A DNA stretch of 7,962 nucleotides, taken from the NCBI GenBank assembly GCA_945949385.1, contig CAMFEL010000095.1, positions 1-7,962 on the forward strand. Direction: 5' to 3'. A model generated the notes under the pieces. The model had not been told where the DNA came from, searched no databases, and saw only the letters and a list, made by a program, of their open reading frames with translations. The translations under genes and the position numbers were made by a program. Below are positions 1-7,056 of this stretch, piece after piece. The DNA is from an uncultured Clostridia bacterium (lineage in GTDB: Bacteria; Bacillota; Clostridia; Oscillospirales; CAG-272). The first letter of the stretch is position 1. Every line of letters begins with the position of its first letter.

Positions 1-529
1 CTCCGCAGCACCCGCAGGTAAAAACGCCGTCGTCCTCACTGTCCGCGTTTATCATGTACGCCGCCTGCATACCCTCAAGACTAATGTCAACGGCACCAAG
101 CATTCCTATTTCCTCGTCGGTGGTAAACACACATTCAAGACGGGGAGCGTCAAGCTCTTTTTCGTCCAGAAGCGCAAGCATAATTGCTACCGCCGCGCCG
201 TTGTCGGCTCCCAGCGTTGTACCGTCGGCGCGCATGGTATCGCCGTCCTCTATAATCGTTATGGGGTCACGCAGAAAATCGTGCGTGCTGTCGGCAGTTT
301 TTTCGCCTACCATATCCACATGCCCCTGAAGCATGACGGCAGGGTCATTTTCCCGCCCCGCCGCGGCGTCTTTTACGATTATGACATTGTTTGAGGCATC
401 CCTGCGGTACCACAGATTCCGGCTTTTTGCAAAGCTTTCAAGATAGTCGGCGATTCTTTCGCAATGGCGGGACACCCGCGGGATCTTCGAGATCTCTCTG
501 AAAAAATACAAAGGCTTTTTCGAATTCAT
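1..529 (-). CDS. pepD: Xaa-His dipeptidase (PepD, aminoacyl-histidine dipeptidase, peptidase family M20C), C-terminal part outside window
   Basis: Cytosolic metallopeptidase of the carnosinase-like M20C family, which cleaves dipeptides with C-terminal histidine. The first 176 residues are visible; the family is usually about 480 residues, so most of the protein lies beyond position 1. The N-terminus has the family's FFREISKIPR opening. Metal and catalytic residues are in place: H70 and D72 in LQGHVDMV, D109 in TTLGADNG, the general-base pair E139-E140 in TTDEEIGM, and D163 in INADSED. The block DSTHDFLRDPI (80-90) matches E. coli PepD closely. The ATG at 529-527 follows a GGAGGT ribosome site by 4 bases. 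It sits 26 bases after hisK in the same direction with no terminator between, so it can be read through from the his operon. Likely role: releasing histidine from imported peptides. The M20C assignment is strong. Exact substrate range cannot be read from sequence, and some members are broader dipeptidases. Confidence 0.92.
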   Translation of the reverse strand, partial: MNSKKPLYFFREISKIPRVSRHCERIADYLESFAKSRNLWYRRDASNNVIIVKDAAAGRENDPAVMLQGHVDMVGEKTADSTHDFLRDPITIIEDGDTMRADGTTLGADNGAAVAIMLALLDEKELDAPRLECVFTTDEEIGMLGAVDISLEGMQAAYMINADSEDDGVFTCGCCG

Positions 530-533
530 ATTT

Positions 534-539
534 ACCTCC
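534..539 (-). promoter_or_regulatory. Ribosome binding site of pepD
   Basis: GGAGGT on the minus strand, ending 4 bases before the pepD ATG. It is a strong, near-perfect anti-16S match. It sets the start codon and allows the gene to be translated independently of hisK. Confidence 0.8.
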
Positions 540-547
540 GAATAGTT

Positions 548-576
548 ATTATATATTACGCTTTCATAAACGGCAA
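548..576 (-). promoter_or_regulatory. Candidate sigma-A type promoter ahead of pepD
   Basis: On the minus strand, TTGCCG (576-571; 4 of 6 matches to TTGACA) lies 17 bases before a perfect TATAAT (553-548). The -35 box is inside the last codons of hisK and the -10 box is just after its TAA stop. Transcription would begin near 541, leaving a leader of about 12 bases that still holds the whole GGAGGT ribosome site. There is no extended -10 TGn. The spacing is ideal, but AT-rich intergenic DNA produces TATAAT by chance, so this is a prediction only. Confidence 0.35.
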
Positions 577-1356
577 AAAGACAATATCGCCGTCGGTAAA
601 ACCGCAGCATTTGGCAATAGAGGCGGCCTCCTCAAAGCCGTAATCAAGCAGCTCTTTTTTGTGACAGTCGCTTGAAAACAGGATTTTGCCGCCAAGCTCT
701 TTAATGATCAAAAGAATTTCCGGCGACGGGTAGGGCACGCTGCGAACTTTTCTCGCCATACCTCCGGTGTTTATTTCAAAAGGCTTTCCGTAGGGTATAA
801 GAGCTTCAACCGCTTTTTTTGCCGCCGCAAGAAAACGCTTGCTTTGAGTGTAGCCGTTTTGCTCGCTGAATTTTGAAACAAGGTCGAAATGACCGATTAT
901 ATCAGCGTCTGTTTTTCTCACAACATCTGCAGCAAGCGCAAAATACTCCTCGCTCAGAGCGTCAAAATCTCCGCCGTAAAGTCTGTCAACGGCAGCTTTT
1001 ATCTCTCCCGCGGAGGCGTCAACACAGACATACTCTCCGTTTTTTTTAACATAGTGAACGCTTCCTATGACATAGTCATAACCGCAGGAGGGCTCATTTG
1101 AAAAATAGTCTTTTTCAATACCGCAGAAAATCTGTATTTTATGGGCGTATTTTTCCCGAAGACGGCTGATCTCCGCTTTGTATCGGGGTGCCGACTCACG
1201 GCTCATTGCAAAGTCTTTTTCAGCCTCGGAATAAAAGTGTGAGGAAAATCCGAGAGCGTCAAAGCCTCGCTCGATTGCTTCAAGCACCAGCTCCTCGGGG
1301 GAATTTTTTCCGTCGCAATAGGTGCTGTGAGTGTGAAAATTACATTTACATTTCAT
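556..1356 (-). CDS. hisK: Histidinol-phosphatase, PHP family (HisK/HisJ type)
   Basis: Hydrolyses L-histidinol phosphate to L-histidinol, the eighth step of the pathway. The 266-residue protein is a full-length PHP-domain phosphatase, a metal-dependent (beta-alpha)7-type barrel. Metal ligands are visible: H8 and H10 in NFHTHSTYCDG, D15, H40 in GFSSH, E81 in GIEKDY, H101 in GSVHYV, H156 in IGHFDL, and D230 and H232 in SSDCHK. EINTGG (195-200) is also typical of this subgroup. The ATG at 1356 overlaps the 3' end of hisIE by 11 bases and has only a weak ribosome site, so translation probably depends on hisIE. It supplies the activity that gamma-proteobacterial HisB carries in its HAD domain and that this HisB lacks. 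PHP phosphatases also act on other sugar or polyol phosphates, but the place in the operon makes the histidinol phosphate role the clear choice. B. subtilis literature uses both hisK and hisJ. Confidence 0.94.
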   Translation of the reverse strand: MKCKCNFHTHSTYCDGKNSPEELVLEAIERGFDALGFSSHFYSEAEKDFAMSRESAPRYKAEISRLREKYAHKIQIFCGIEKDYFSNEPSCGYDYVIGSVHYVKKNGEYVCVDASAGEIKAAVDRLYGGDFDALSEEYFALAADVVRKTDADIIGHFDLVSKFSEQNGYTQSKRFLAAAKKAVEALIPYGKPFEINTGGMARKVRSVPYPSPEILLIIKELGGKILFSSDCHKKELLDYGFEEAASIAKCCGFTDGDIVFLPFMKA

Positions 1357-2005
1357 CGCTTGCCATTTTTTCCTGCTTCACCTTGCGGTCGATAACATGG
1401 CGGGATGCAAGCTCGTCGCGCACATCGTTTACGGAAATGCCCATTTCCACCATCATTACCATAACATGGTAGGCAAGGTCTGCTATTTCGTATACCGTCT
1501 CTTTTTTATCGTTGTCCTTGCCTGCGATTATTACCTCCGTGGACTCCTCGCCCACCTTTTTCAGTATCTTGTCCATACCTTTTTGGAAAAGATAGGTGGT
1601 ATATGAGCCCTCGGGCATTTCGGCTTTTCTTCCCTGAAGCAGCCCGTACAGCGAGTCCATGGAAAACTCCGAGCGGTTTTCGCTTTGGAAAACAGGCTTT
1701 GTAAAGCAGGAGTCCGTACCTGTATGGCAGGCGGGGCCGTCCTTTTCCACAACCACGGTCAGTGCGTCGTTGTCGCAGTCTGCGGTAATGGAAACTATAT
1801 GCTGAAAGTTTCCGCTTGTCTCTCCCTTCAGCCACAGCTTTTGCCTGGAGCGGCTGTAGAAGCAGGTAAGCTCTTTTTCAATGGATATTTTAAGGCTCTC
1901 TTTATTCATATATGCAAGGGTCAGCACTTTTTTCGTCTGTGCGTCCACAACGATTGCGGGTATAAGCCCTTTTTCGTCAAACTTAAGCTCGTCAATATTT
2001 ATCAT
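1346..2005 (-). CDS. hisIE: Bifunctional phosphoribosyl-AMP cyclohydrolase / phosphoribosyl-ATP pyrophosphatase
   Basis: A natural fusion catalysing steps 2 and 3: the HisE part turns PR-ATP into PR-AMP and PPi, and the HisI part opens the adenine ring to give ProFAR. The protein has 219 residues, normal for the fusion. HisI covers about residues 1-105: YSRSRQKLWLKGETSGN (50-66), the acidic metal cluster D76/D78/D80 around C77, and zinc-ligand cysteines C93 and C100 in PACHTGTDSC. HisE covers about 116-215: LQGRKAEMPEGSYTTYLF (123-140), then the MazG-like GEESTE (152-157) and YEIADLAYH (172-180) with their acidic magnesium ligands. The ATG at 2005 follows hisF by a 30-base gap and has only a weak upstream AAGGA about 11 bases away. 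The TAA stop lies inside the start of hisK. No key residue is missing. Confidence 0.97.
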   Translation of the reverse strand: MINIDELKFDEKGLIPAIVVDAQTKKVLTLAYMNKESLKISIEKELTCFYSRSRQKLWLKGETSGNFQHIVSITADCDNDALTVVVEKDGPACHTGTDSCFTKPVFQSENRSEFSMDSLYGLLQGRKAEMPEGSYTTYLFQKGMDKILKKVGEESTEVIIAGKDNDKKETVYEIADLAYHVMVMMVEMGISVNDVRDELASRHVIDRKVKQEKMASDEM

Positions 2006-2035
2006 ATTTGCAAAAATCCTTTCCGTGCAATAAAT

Positions 2036-2794
2036 TCAAAGCCGCACATTGATGCCGTTATCTTTGAGAAGCATTTTCAGTTCTTTGATTTTTACCTCTC
2101 CGAAATGGAATACAGACGCGGCAAGACCCGCGTCAACCTGCGGCAGCTCATTAAACAGGGTGACAAAATCCTCTGCTTTCCCCGCGCCTCCCGAGGCAAT
2201 AACCGGAACATTTACCGCGTCGCAAACGGCTTTCAGCATTTCAAGGTCAAAGCCGCCCTTTACTCCGTCCGTGTCGATGGAGTTTACGACCACCTCTCCC
2301 GCGCCCAGCCCGACGCAGCGTTTTATCCACGAGATAGCTTCCATTTCCGTGTCGTCTCTGCCGCCGCGGGCAAAAACACGAAATTCTCCGCCCACCCTTT
2401 TTATGTCGGCGGAAATAACCACGCACTGACTGCCGTATTTTTCTGCGGCTGCGCTTATAAGGGCGGGATTTTTGATCGCTCCCGAATTTACGCTGACCTT
2501 GTCCGCGCCGCATTTCAGCACTCTGTCAAAATCCTCCACGGTGTTGATGCCGCCGCCCACCGTCAGGGGTATAAAGATAGTTCTTGCAACCTCGCAAAGT
2601 ATGTCGGTGAACAGCTTTCTGCCGTCGCTGGAGGCGGTTATGTCGTAAAACACCAGCTCGTCCGCACCGCAGTCGCTGTAATATTTACCGAGCTCCACGG
2701 GTGAGGACACGTCTCCCAGACCTTTGAAGTTGACTCCCTTGACCACTCTGCCGTCTTTTACATCAAGGCAGGGGATTATACGCTTCGTTATCAT
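2036..2794 (-). CDS. hisF: Imidazole glycerol phosphate synthase, cyclase subunit
   Basis: The (beta-alpha)8 barrel cyclase takes ammonia delivered by HisH and converts PRFAR to imidazole glycerol phosphate and AICAR, linking the pathway to purine synthesis. It is 252 residues, the usual length. The catalytic pair is present: D11 in IIPCLDVKDGRVVKG and D130 in ISADIKR. Phosphate-binding glycines appear in the two half-barrels at LTVGGGI (77-83) and VIASGGAG. The ATG at 2794 overlaps the hisA stop in an ATGA, with GGAGG 7 bases upstream inside hisA, so the two are translationally coupled. The partner glutaminase hisH lies two genes upstream, and hisF-hisH stoichiometry would be kept by the shared message. 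Confidence 0.98.
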   Translation of the reverse strand: MITKRIIPCLDVKDGRVVKGVNFKGLGDVSSPVELGKYYSDCGADELVFYDITASSDGRKLFTDILCEVARTIFIPLTVGGGINTVEDFDRVLKCGADKVSVNSGAIKNPALISAAAEKYGSQCVVISADIKRVGGEFRVFARGGRDDTEMEAISWIKRCVGLGAGEVVVNSIDTDGVKGGFDLEMLKAVCDAVNVPVIASGGAGKAEDFVTLFNELPQVDAGLAASVFHFGEVKIKELKMLLKDNGINVRL

Positions 2795-3504
2795 TTTGCC
2801 GCCTCCAATGCAGCGCAGAGGTCTATGGCGCCAGTATAATAGGCTTTTCCGATGATGGCGCCGTACAGTCCCATTTCCTTCAGCGCCCGAATGTCCTCAA
2901 GACTTGAAACTCCTCCGGAGGCTACGATGTTCATATTGAATTTTCTGCTGAGCTCTGCATAAAGGGCGCGGTTTGTGCCTTTCATGGCGCCGTCTCTTGA
3001 AACATCGGTGCATATGACGGTCTTTATGCCGAGAGCGCTCATTTTTTCAAAAAAATCAAAACAGCCGTACCGGGATTTTTCCGTCCAGCCTTTGACCGCC
3101 ACAAAGCCGTCTTTAATGTCTGCACCGACGGCTATGCGCTCGCCGTACTTTTTAGTAGCAGCTTTGAGAAAGGACTCGTCGCTTACCGCCGAGGTTCCCA
3201 GTATTACGCGGTCGACTCCGCCCTCAAGATACTTCGCGGCAGTCTCCATAGAACGTATGCCGCCTCCTATCTCCGTAAACAGGGAAGTATCCCTTGCGAT
3301 TTTTATAACCGTGTCGAAATTGGGGGTTGTGCCGCTTTTTGCGCCCTCAAGGTCTACCATATGTATATACGATGCGCCTTTTTTTTCAAAATCGCGGGCG
3401 ACCTCAAGGGGAAAGTCGCTGTATACGGTCATTTTGTCGTATTCGCCCTTAAAAAGGCGCACCGCTTTGCCGCCGTATAAATCAATTGCGGGGAATATTT
3501 TCAT
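2791..3504 (-). CDS. hisA: ProFAR isomerase (1-(5-phosphoribosyl)-5-[(5-phosphoribosylamino)methylideneamino]imidazole-4-carboxamide isomerase)
   Basis: Performs the Amadori rearrangement of ProFAR to PRFAR (step 4), making the substrate of HisF. With the ATG at 3504 it has 237 residues, a normal HisA length, and starts MKIFPAIDLYGG. The acid/base aspartates are D8 and D129 (VGADIKDG). Phosphate sites are at EIGGGI (78-83) and ASGGVSS (195-201), and TDVSRDGAMKGTN (166-178) is the HisA family signature. An in-frame ATG at 3525 would add seven residues, but the GGAGGT at 3511-3516 lies 6 bases before 3504, so the downstream start is chosen. This start overlaps the hisH stop as ATGA. TrpF-like dual function (PriA) is not indicated, because this order and sequence fit ordinary HisA. 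A run of eight A in the coding strand (3379-3386) encodes E-K-K without disturbing the frame. Confidence 0.97.
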   Translation of the reverse strand: MKIFPAIDLYGGKAVRLFKGEYDKMTVYSDFPLEVARDFEKKGASYIHMVDLEGAKSGTTPNFDTVIKIARDTSLFTEIGGGIRSMETAAKYLEGGVDRVILGTSAVSDESFLKAATKKYGERIAVGADIKDGFVAVKGWTEKSRYGCFDFFEKMSALGIKTVICTDVSRDGAMKGTNRALYAELSRKFNMNIVASGGVSSLEDIRALKEMGLYGAIIGKAYYTGAIDLCAALEAAK

Positions 3505-4121
3505 TTTGAGACCTCCATGCTGCAAAACGCCCGTAAAATCACAAGTCCCGTTTCTCCGCTTTTTTCAGGATGAAACTGACAGCCGTATACATTTCCGTTT
3601 GAAGCAGCGGCGCATATTTCGGTGCCGTACTCCGTGGTTGCCGCAAGGCTGTCGCCGCAGCCTTCGGCAAAAAACGAATGGACGAAATAAACGAAATCGC
3701 CATTCTTTATGTTTTTGAGAATAGGGCAGCTTCCGTACAGCTTCAGCGAATTCCAGCCGATGTGGGGAATTTTCAAATCTTTCGGTATTCTGCCCTCAAG
3801 AGGTACCACGCTGCCTTTTATAAGACCCAGCCCCTCATGCTCGCCGAATTCATAGCTTTTCTCAAAAAGGAGCTGCATACCGAGGCATATGCCCAGCAGC
3901 GGCTTGCCCCCTGCCGCTTCCTCTTTTATGAGCCTGTCAAGTCCGTCTGCTTTCAGCTTTTCCATAGCGTCGCCGAAAGCTCCCACTCCGGGAAGTATCA
4001 GCCTTTCACAGCCTTTTATAACCTCCGGGTCGCCGGTAATAACGGCGTCCGCGCCTATCATGCGCAGGGAAGAGGACAGTGAAAACAGATTGCCTACGCC
4101 GTAATCAATTATTGCGATCAT
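3501..4121 (-). CDS. hisH: Imidazole glycerol phosphate synthase, glutamine amidotransferase subunit
   Basis: Class I (triad) glutaminase that binds HisF and feeds ammonia through the HisF barrel for step 5. It is 206 residues, full length. The triad is complete: nucleophile C79 in LLGICLGMQLLF, and H184 and E186 in QFHPEKSG. The oxyanion-region motif LPGVGAFGDAM (43-53), PHIGWNSL (119-126) and YFVHSFF (145-151) are all HisH-specific. The ATG at 4121 lies 12 bases after the hisB TAA. The ribosome site GGGAG begins right after that stop and ends 7 bases before the ATG. The 3' end overlaps hisA as ATGA. Nothing is missing or unusual. Confidence 0.98.
   Translation of the reverse strand: MIAIIDYGVGNLFSLSSSLRMIGADAVITGDPEVIKGCERLILPGVGAFGDAMEKLKADGLDRLIKEEAAGGKPLLGICLGMQLLFEKSYEFGEHEGLGLIKGSVVPLEGRIPKDLKIPHIGWNSLKLYGSCPILKNIKNGDFVYFVHSFFAEGCGDSLAATTEYGTEICAAASNGNVYGCQFHPEKSGETGLVILRAFCSMEVSK
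3511..3516 (-). promoter_or_regulatory. Ribosome binding site deciding the hisA start
   Basis: GGAGGT 6 bases upstream of the ATG at 3504, lying within the last codons of hisH. It rules against the in-frame upstream ATG at 3525 and supports ribosome re-use at the hisH/hisA ATGA overlap. Confidence 0.8.
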
Positions 4122-4133
4122 TGCAAAGCTCCC

Positions 4134-4721
4134 TTATAAAACACCCTTTGTGGACGGGATCTCGTTTTCGTAGCCGCTTTCGATCTTTACGGCAGCGCCG
4201 AGACTTCTTGCCGCGGATTTGAAGGCTCCCTCAATAATGTGGTGAGAGTTTGAACCTGCAAACTGTCTCAGATGCAGAGTAATTGCCGCGTGACGGACAA
4301 AGCCCAGAAAGAATTCCTCGCAAAGCTCCGTGTCAAAATCCCCCACCTTCTGCGCGGGGATTGTAAGCCCGTAAGAAAGGTGAACGCGCCCCGAAATATC
4401 GACGGCGGAAAGAATAAGTGCCTCGTCCATGGGAAGCATAAAGCTTCCGTAGCGCACGATGCCGCGCATATCTCCCAGCGCCTTTGAAAAGGCGTCGCCC
4501 AAAGCTATGCCCACATCCTCAACCGTGTGGTGGAAGTCCACATAGGTGTCTCCCTTGCAGGTGCAGTACAGGTCAAATCTGCCGTGACGGGCAAAGAGGG
4601 TCAGCATATGGTCGAGAAAGCCGCAGCCGGTGGATATTTCGCCCTTGCCCGTTCCGTCAAGACTCAGCTTAAGACTTATATCCGTTTCGTTGGTTTTTCT
4701 GTTGATTTCAGCGCTTCTCAT
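4134..4721 (-). CDS. hisB: Imidazoleglycerol-phosphate dehydratase (monofunctional)
   Basis: Manganese enzyme dehydrating imidazole glycerol phosphate to imidazole acetol phosphate (step 6); the family assembles as a 24-mer. With the ATG at 4721 it has 195 residues, exactly the usual length of the single-domain form. Metal-binding motifs: H38 in GFLDHML, H64/H65 and E68 in DFHHTVEDVG, H144 in VRHAA, and H160/H161 and E164 in SNSHHIIEGAFK. The C-terminal IPSTKG (188-193) is the family's closing motif. An in-frame ATG at 4745 would add eight non-conserved residues. The GGGAGG at 4728-4733 sits 6 bases before 4721, so the shorter form is preferred. The start overlaps the hisC stop as ATGA. No HAD phosphatase domain is attached, consistent with a separate HisK. 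Confidence 0.97.
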   Translation of the reverse strand: MRSAEINRKTNETDISLKLSLDGTGKGEISTGCGFLDHMLTLFARHGRFDLYCTCKGDTYVDFHHTVEDVGIALGDAFSKALGDMRGIVRYGSFMLPMDEALILSAVDISGRVHLSYGLTIPAQKVGDFDTELCEEFFLGFVRHAAITLHLRQFAGSNSHHIIEGAFKSAARSLGAAVKIESGYENEIPSTKGVL

Positions 4722-5779
4722 AGCTTGCCTCCCGTAATTTCGCACACCGCCCGCAGAAAAGCGTCCATTTCATCGCGGCTTCCCACGGTTATGCGGTTAT
4801 AGTCCTTTATTCTCTCGCTTGTAAAATGTCTTATAAGTATTCCTTTTTCCCGAAGCCTTACGTAAAGCTCCTCTCCGCCTATATCCCCGCTTTTGGCAAA
4901 CAGGAAATTTGCTGCGGAGGGAGTAAGGGTAAAGCCGAGTTTCTTAAGACACTCTGCGGTGTACTCTCTCGTCTCTGCGATCTTTTCGCAGTTTTTTCTG
5001 AAATATCCGCTGTCCTTCAGCGCCGCCGCCCCTGCCGCCTGAGTAAGACGGTTGATATTATACGGATTGGTGGAATACTTGATTTTTTCAAGGTCTTCGA
5101 TTATTTTTCTGTCCGCAAAAGCAAAGCCGAGCCTTGCGCCCGCCATGCTTCTGGATTTGGAATATGTTCTGACAGTCAAAAGATTATCGTATTTTTCGTA
5201 TAGCTTATAAACGCTTTCGGCGCCGAAATCAACATACGCCTCGTCGATTATAACGACTCCGTCGGGATTTGAGGCAATGATCTTTTCAACTTCCTCCGGC
5301 GTTAGGGCAATACCCGTGGGCGCATTGGGATTTGCAATGACCACAAGGGAATTTCTGCCACAGAAAGCCTCGGTATCAACTGTAAAATCCTCCCGCAGGG
5401 GAACGGTTTCGGCGTCAATGCCGTAAAGGTCGGCGAAAACGGAGTAAAAGCCGTAGGTTATATCGGGAAATACGGCGCCCCGGCCTCCGTACGCCATAAA
5501 GGCAAAATTCAGAATTTCGTCGGAGCCGTTGGAAATAAACACGTTTTCGGGCAAGACGCCGTATTCTTCGGCAATTCCTTCTTTAAGAATCTTGCATTCC
5601 GGGTCGCTGTAAAGGCGAAGCGCCTCCATTTCCGCCATGCCCACCGCGTCAATAACGCACTGCGGCGGCGGGTAAGGGGACTCGTTTGTGTTAAGCTTTA
5701 TGTAGCGCCTGTCCCGCGGCTGTTCTCCGGGAACATATGCTTCAAGCTTTGAAAGCTTCCCGCTTAAAAATCTGCTCAT
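4718..5779 (-). CDS. hisC: Histidinol-phosphate aminotransferase
   Basis: PLP-dependent class II (fold type I) aminotransferase, converting imidazole acetol phosphate and glutamate to histidinol phosphate (step 7). The protein has 353 residues, full length. Visible features: substrate-side NTNESPYPPP (30-39), SNGSDEIL (83-90) at the cofactor phosphate site, NPNAPTG (150-156), D179 in IIDEAYVDF contacting the pyridine nitrogen, the Schiff-base lysine K208 in TYSKSRSMAGARLGF, R216, and the C-terminal substrate arginine in ITVGSRDE (330-337). The ATG at 5779 overlaps the hisD TGA as ATGA. GGAGG and AAGGA lie just upstream within hisD. HisC-type enzymes can also transaminate aromatic keto acids, but the position between hisD and hisB makes the histidine role the main one. 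Confidence 0.97.
   Translation of the reverse strand: MSRFLSGKLSKLEAYVPGEQPRDRRYIKLNTNESPYPPPQCVIDAVGMAEMEALRLYSDPECKILKEGIAEEYGVLPENVFISNGSDEILNFAFMAYGGRGAVFPDITYGFYSVFADLYGIDAETVPLREDFTVDTEAFCGRNSLVVIANPNAPTGIALTPEEVEKIIASNPDGVVIIDEAYVDFGAESVYKLYEKYDNLLTVRTYSKSRSMAGARLGFAFADRKIIEDLEKIKYSTNPYNINRLTQAAGAAALKDSGYFRKNCEKIAETREYTAECLKKLGFTLTPSAANFLFAKSGDIGGEELYVRLREKGILIRHFTSERIKDYNRITVGSRDEMDAFLRAVCEITGGKL
4728..4733 (-). promoter_or_regulatory. Ribosome binding site deciding the hisB start
   Basis: GGGAGG, 6 bases upstream of the ATG at 4721 and within the end of hisC. It supports the 195-residue HisB over the in-frame 203-residue alternative that starts at 4745. Confidence 0.8.
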
Positions 5780-7056
5780 TTGTCCTTTTCCTCCGTGCGG
5801 ACGGTAACGCTGCGTGCGTGAGCGTGCAGTCCCTCGTTTTCCGCAAAGAGCGCGACATAGGGCGCGGCGGCCTCAAGGGCTTCCTTTGTATAGTAGGTGT
5901 ACTGCGATTTTTTAACAAAATCGTCGACGGACAAAGGACTTGAAAATCTTGCGGTGCCGGAGGTAGGCAGGGTGTGGTTGGGACCCGCGTAGTAGTCACC
6001 CAGCGCCTCGGGGCACCAGCGACCCATGAAAATACTGCCGGCGTTCTTGATTTTGTCAAGACAGTCAAAGGGAGAGTCCACACAAAGCTCAAGATGCTCG
6101 GGAGCAATCTCGTTTGCTACTTCTATCACATCGTCAAGGTTTTCCGCCACGATTATCTTGCCGTTTGAATCTATCGACGCTCTCGCGATCTCCGCTCTGG
6201 GCAGAAGCGAAAGCTGCCTCTCAAGCTCACGAGCCACATCTGCGGCAAGCTTTTCGCTGTCGGTAACAAGCACGGCGGACGCCATTTTGTCATGCTCTGC
6301 CTGTGAAAGCAGGTCGGCAGCCACATATTCGGGATTGCTTTTTCCGTCGGCTATTACCAGTATTTCGCTGGGACCCGCTATCATATCAATGGCGACCCGT
6401 CCGAACACCTGCCGCTTGGCCTCCGCCACAAAGGCGTTGCCGGGGCCGACTATTTTGTCAACTTTGGGAATTGTTTCGGTGCCGTATGCCAGCGCCGCCA
6501 CAGCCTGAGCGCCGCCTGCCTTGAATATTCTGTCAACTCCCGCGATCTTTGCAGCGGCAAGTATGGCAGGATTGATTTTTCCGTCGGCGGAGGGCGGGGT
6601 GGTAATGCAGATCTCACCGCAGCCCGCGATTTTTGCGGGTATGCTGTCCATCAGCACCGTTGAGGACAAAGCCGCGGTGCCGCCGGGAACATACAGACCT
6701 ACTTTTTCGATGGGGGTGATCTTCTGCCCGCAAATATACCCGTCGCCGCTTTGAATAAAGCTCTGACGCACCTGTCTTGAGTGAAAAGCGCGGATGTTTT
6801 CCGCAGACTTTTTCAAAACCTTGATAAATTCAGGCTCTACGGCGGCAAAGGCTTCTTCGATTTCTTCGTCGCTCACCTCAAGAGACGAAAGCTTTACTTT
6901 GTCGAATTTTTCACAGTAGCGCAGCAGAGCTTCGTCGCCGTTTTCTTTAACATCTTCAATTATGGCGCTGACAGTGCCGGAAACATCGGCGCCGGAATTT
7001 CCGCGGGCAAATATTTCCTCAGGCGGCACATCGCCGTATTTCATAGTCTTTATCAT
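5776..7056 (-). CDS. hisD: Histidinol dehydrogenase
   Basis: Zinc-dependent, NAD-linked four-electron dehydrogenase that oxidises histidinol to histidinal and then to histidine (last two steps). The protein has 426 residues, normal length. Residues equivalent to the E. coli zinc ligands are present: Q252 and H255 in LLSQAEHD, D354 in GDYYAGPNHTLPTSG, and H413 in EGLHAHA. The catalytic pair is E320-H321 in IAPEHLEL. The NAD/substrate regions VGLYVPGGTA (119-128), AGGAQAVAALAYGT (180-193) and VGPGN (203-207) are intact. The ATG at 7056 follows AAAGG by 8 bases. The gene begins 38 bases after hisZG, the widest gap in the window, and ends overlapping hisC. Confidence 0.98.
   Translation of the reverse strand: MIKTMKYGDVPPEEIFARGNSGADVSGTVSAIIEDVKENGDEALLRYCEKFDKVKLSSLEVSDEEIEEAFAAVEPEFIKVLKKSAENIRAFHSRQVRQSFIQSGDGYICGQKITPIEKVGLYVPGGTAALSSTVLMDSIPAKIAGCGEICITTPPSADGKINPAILAAAKIAGVDRIFKAGGAQAVAALAYGTETIPKVDKIVGPGNAFVAEAKRQVFGRVAIDMIAGPSEILVIADGKSNPEYVAADLLSQAEHDKMASAVLVTDSEKLAADVARELERQLSLLPRAEIARASIDSNGKIIVAENLDDVIEVANEIAPEHLELCVDSPFDCLDKIKNAGSIFMGRWCPEALGDYYAGPNHTLPTSGTARFSSPLSVDDFVKKSQYTYYTKEALEAAAPYVALFAENEGLHAHARSVTVRTEEKDK

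Noticed and set aside
54..329. A serine-rich 91-codon plus-strand frame near the left edge.
   Set aside because: It is antisense to the conserved PepD active-site region. The serine bias comes from reading the complement of Asp/Glu/Ala-rich codons.
1685..2704. A 339-codon open frame on the plus strand, antisense to hisIE and hisF.
   Set aside because: Both genes beneath it are full-length with intact catalytic motifs. The antisense translation is low-complexity-free but resembles no family and has no convincing ribosome site, and long antisense frames are expected from the codon bias here.
3379..3386. Eight-A coding-strand runs in hisA (here) and in hisK (1040-1047) as possible slippage or phase-variation sites.
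   Set aside because: Both simply encode consecutive lysines (with a flanking Glu or Asn) in conserved-length proteins, the frame is intact on both sides, and phase variation of a biosynthetic gene is not expected.
3502..3525. Upstream in-frame ATG for hisA at 3525.
   Set aside because: The ribosome site GGAGGT lies downstream of it and serves 3504, which gives the standard MKIFPAIDL start.
2975..3718. A 247-codon plus-strand frame antisense to hisA and the end of hisH.
   Set aside because: It covers two well-supported minus-strand genes and their overlap, and its product shows no recognisable domain. It is a shadow of the coding strand.
4719..4745. Upstream in-frame ATG for hisB at 4745.
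   Set aside because: The extra eight residues are not family-like, and the GGGAGG is correctly placed for the ATG at 4721.
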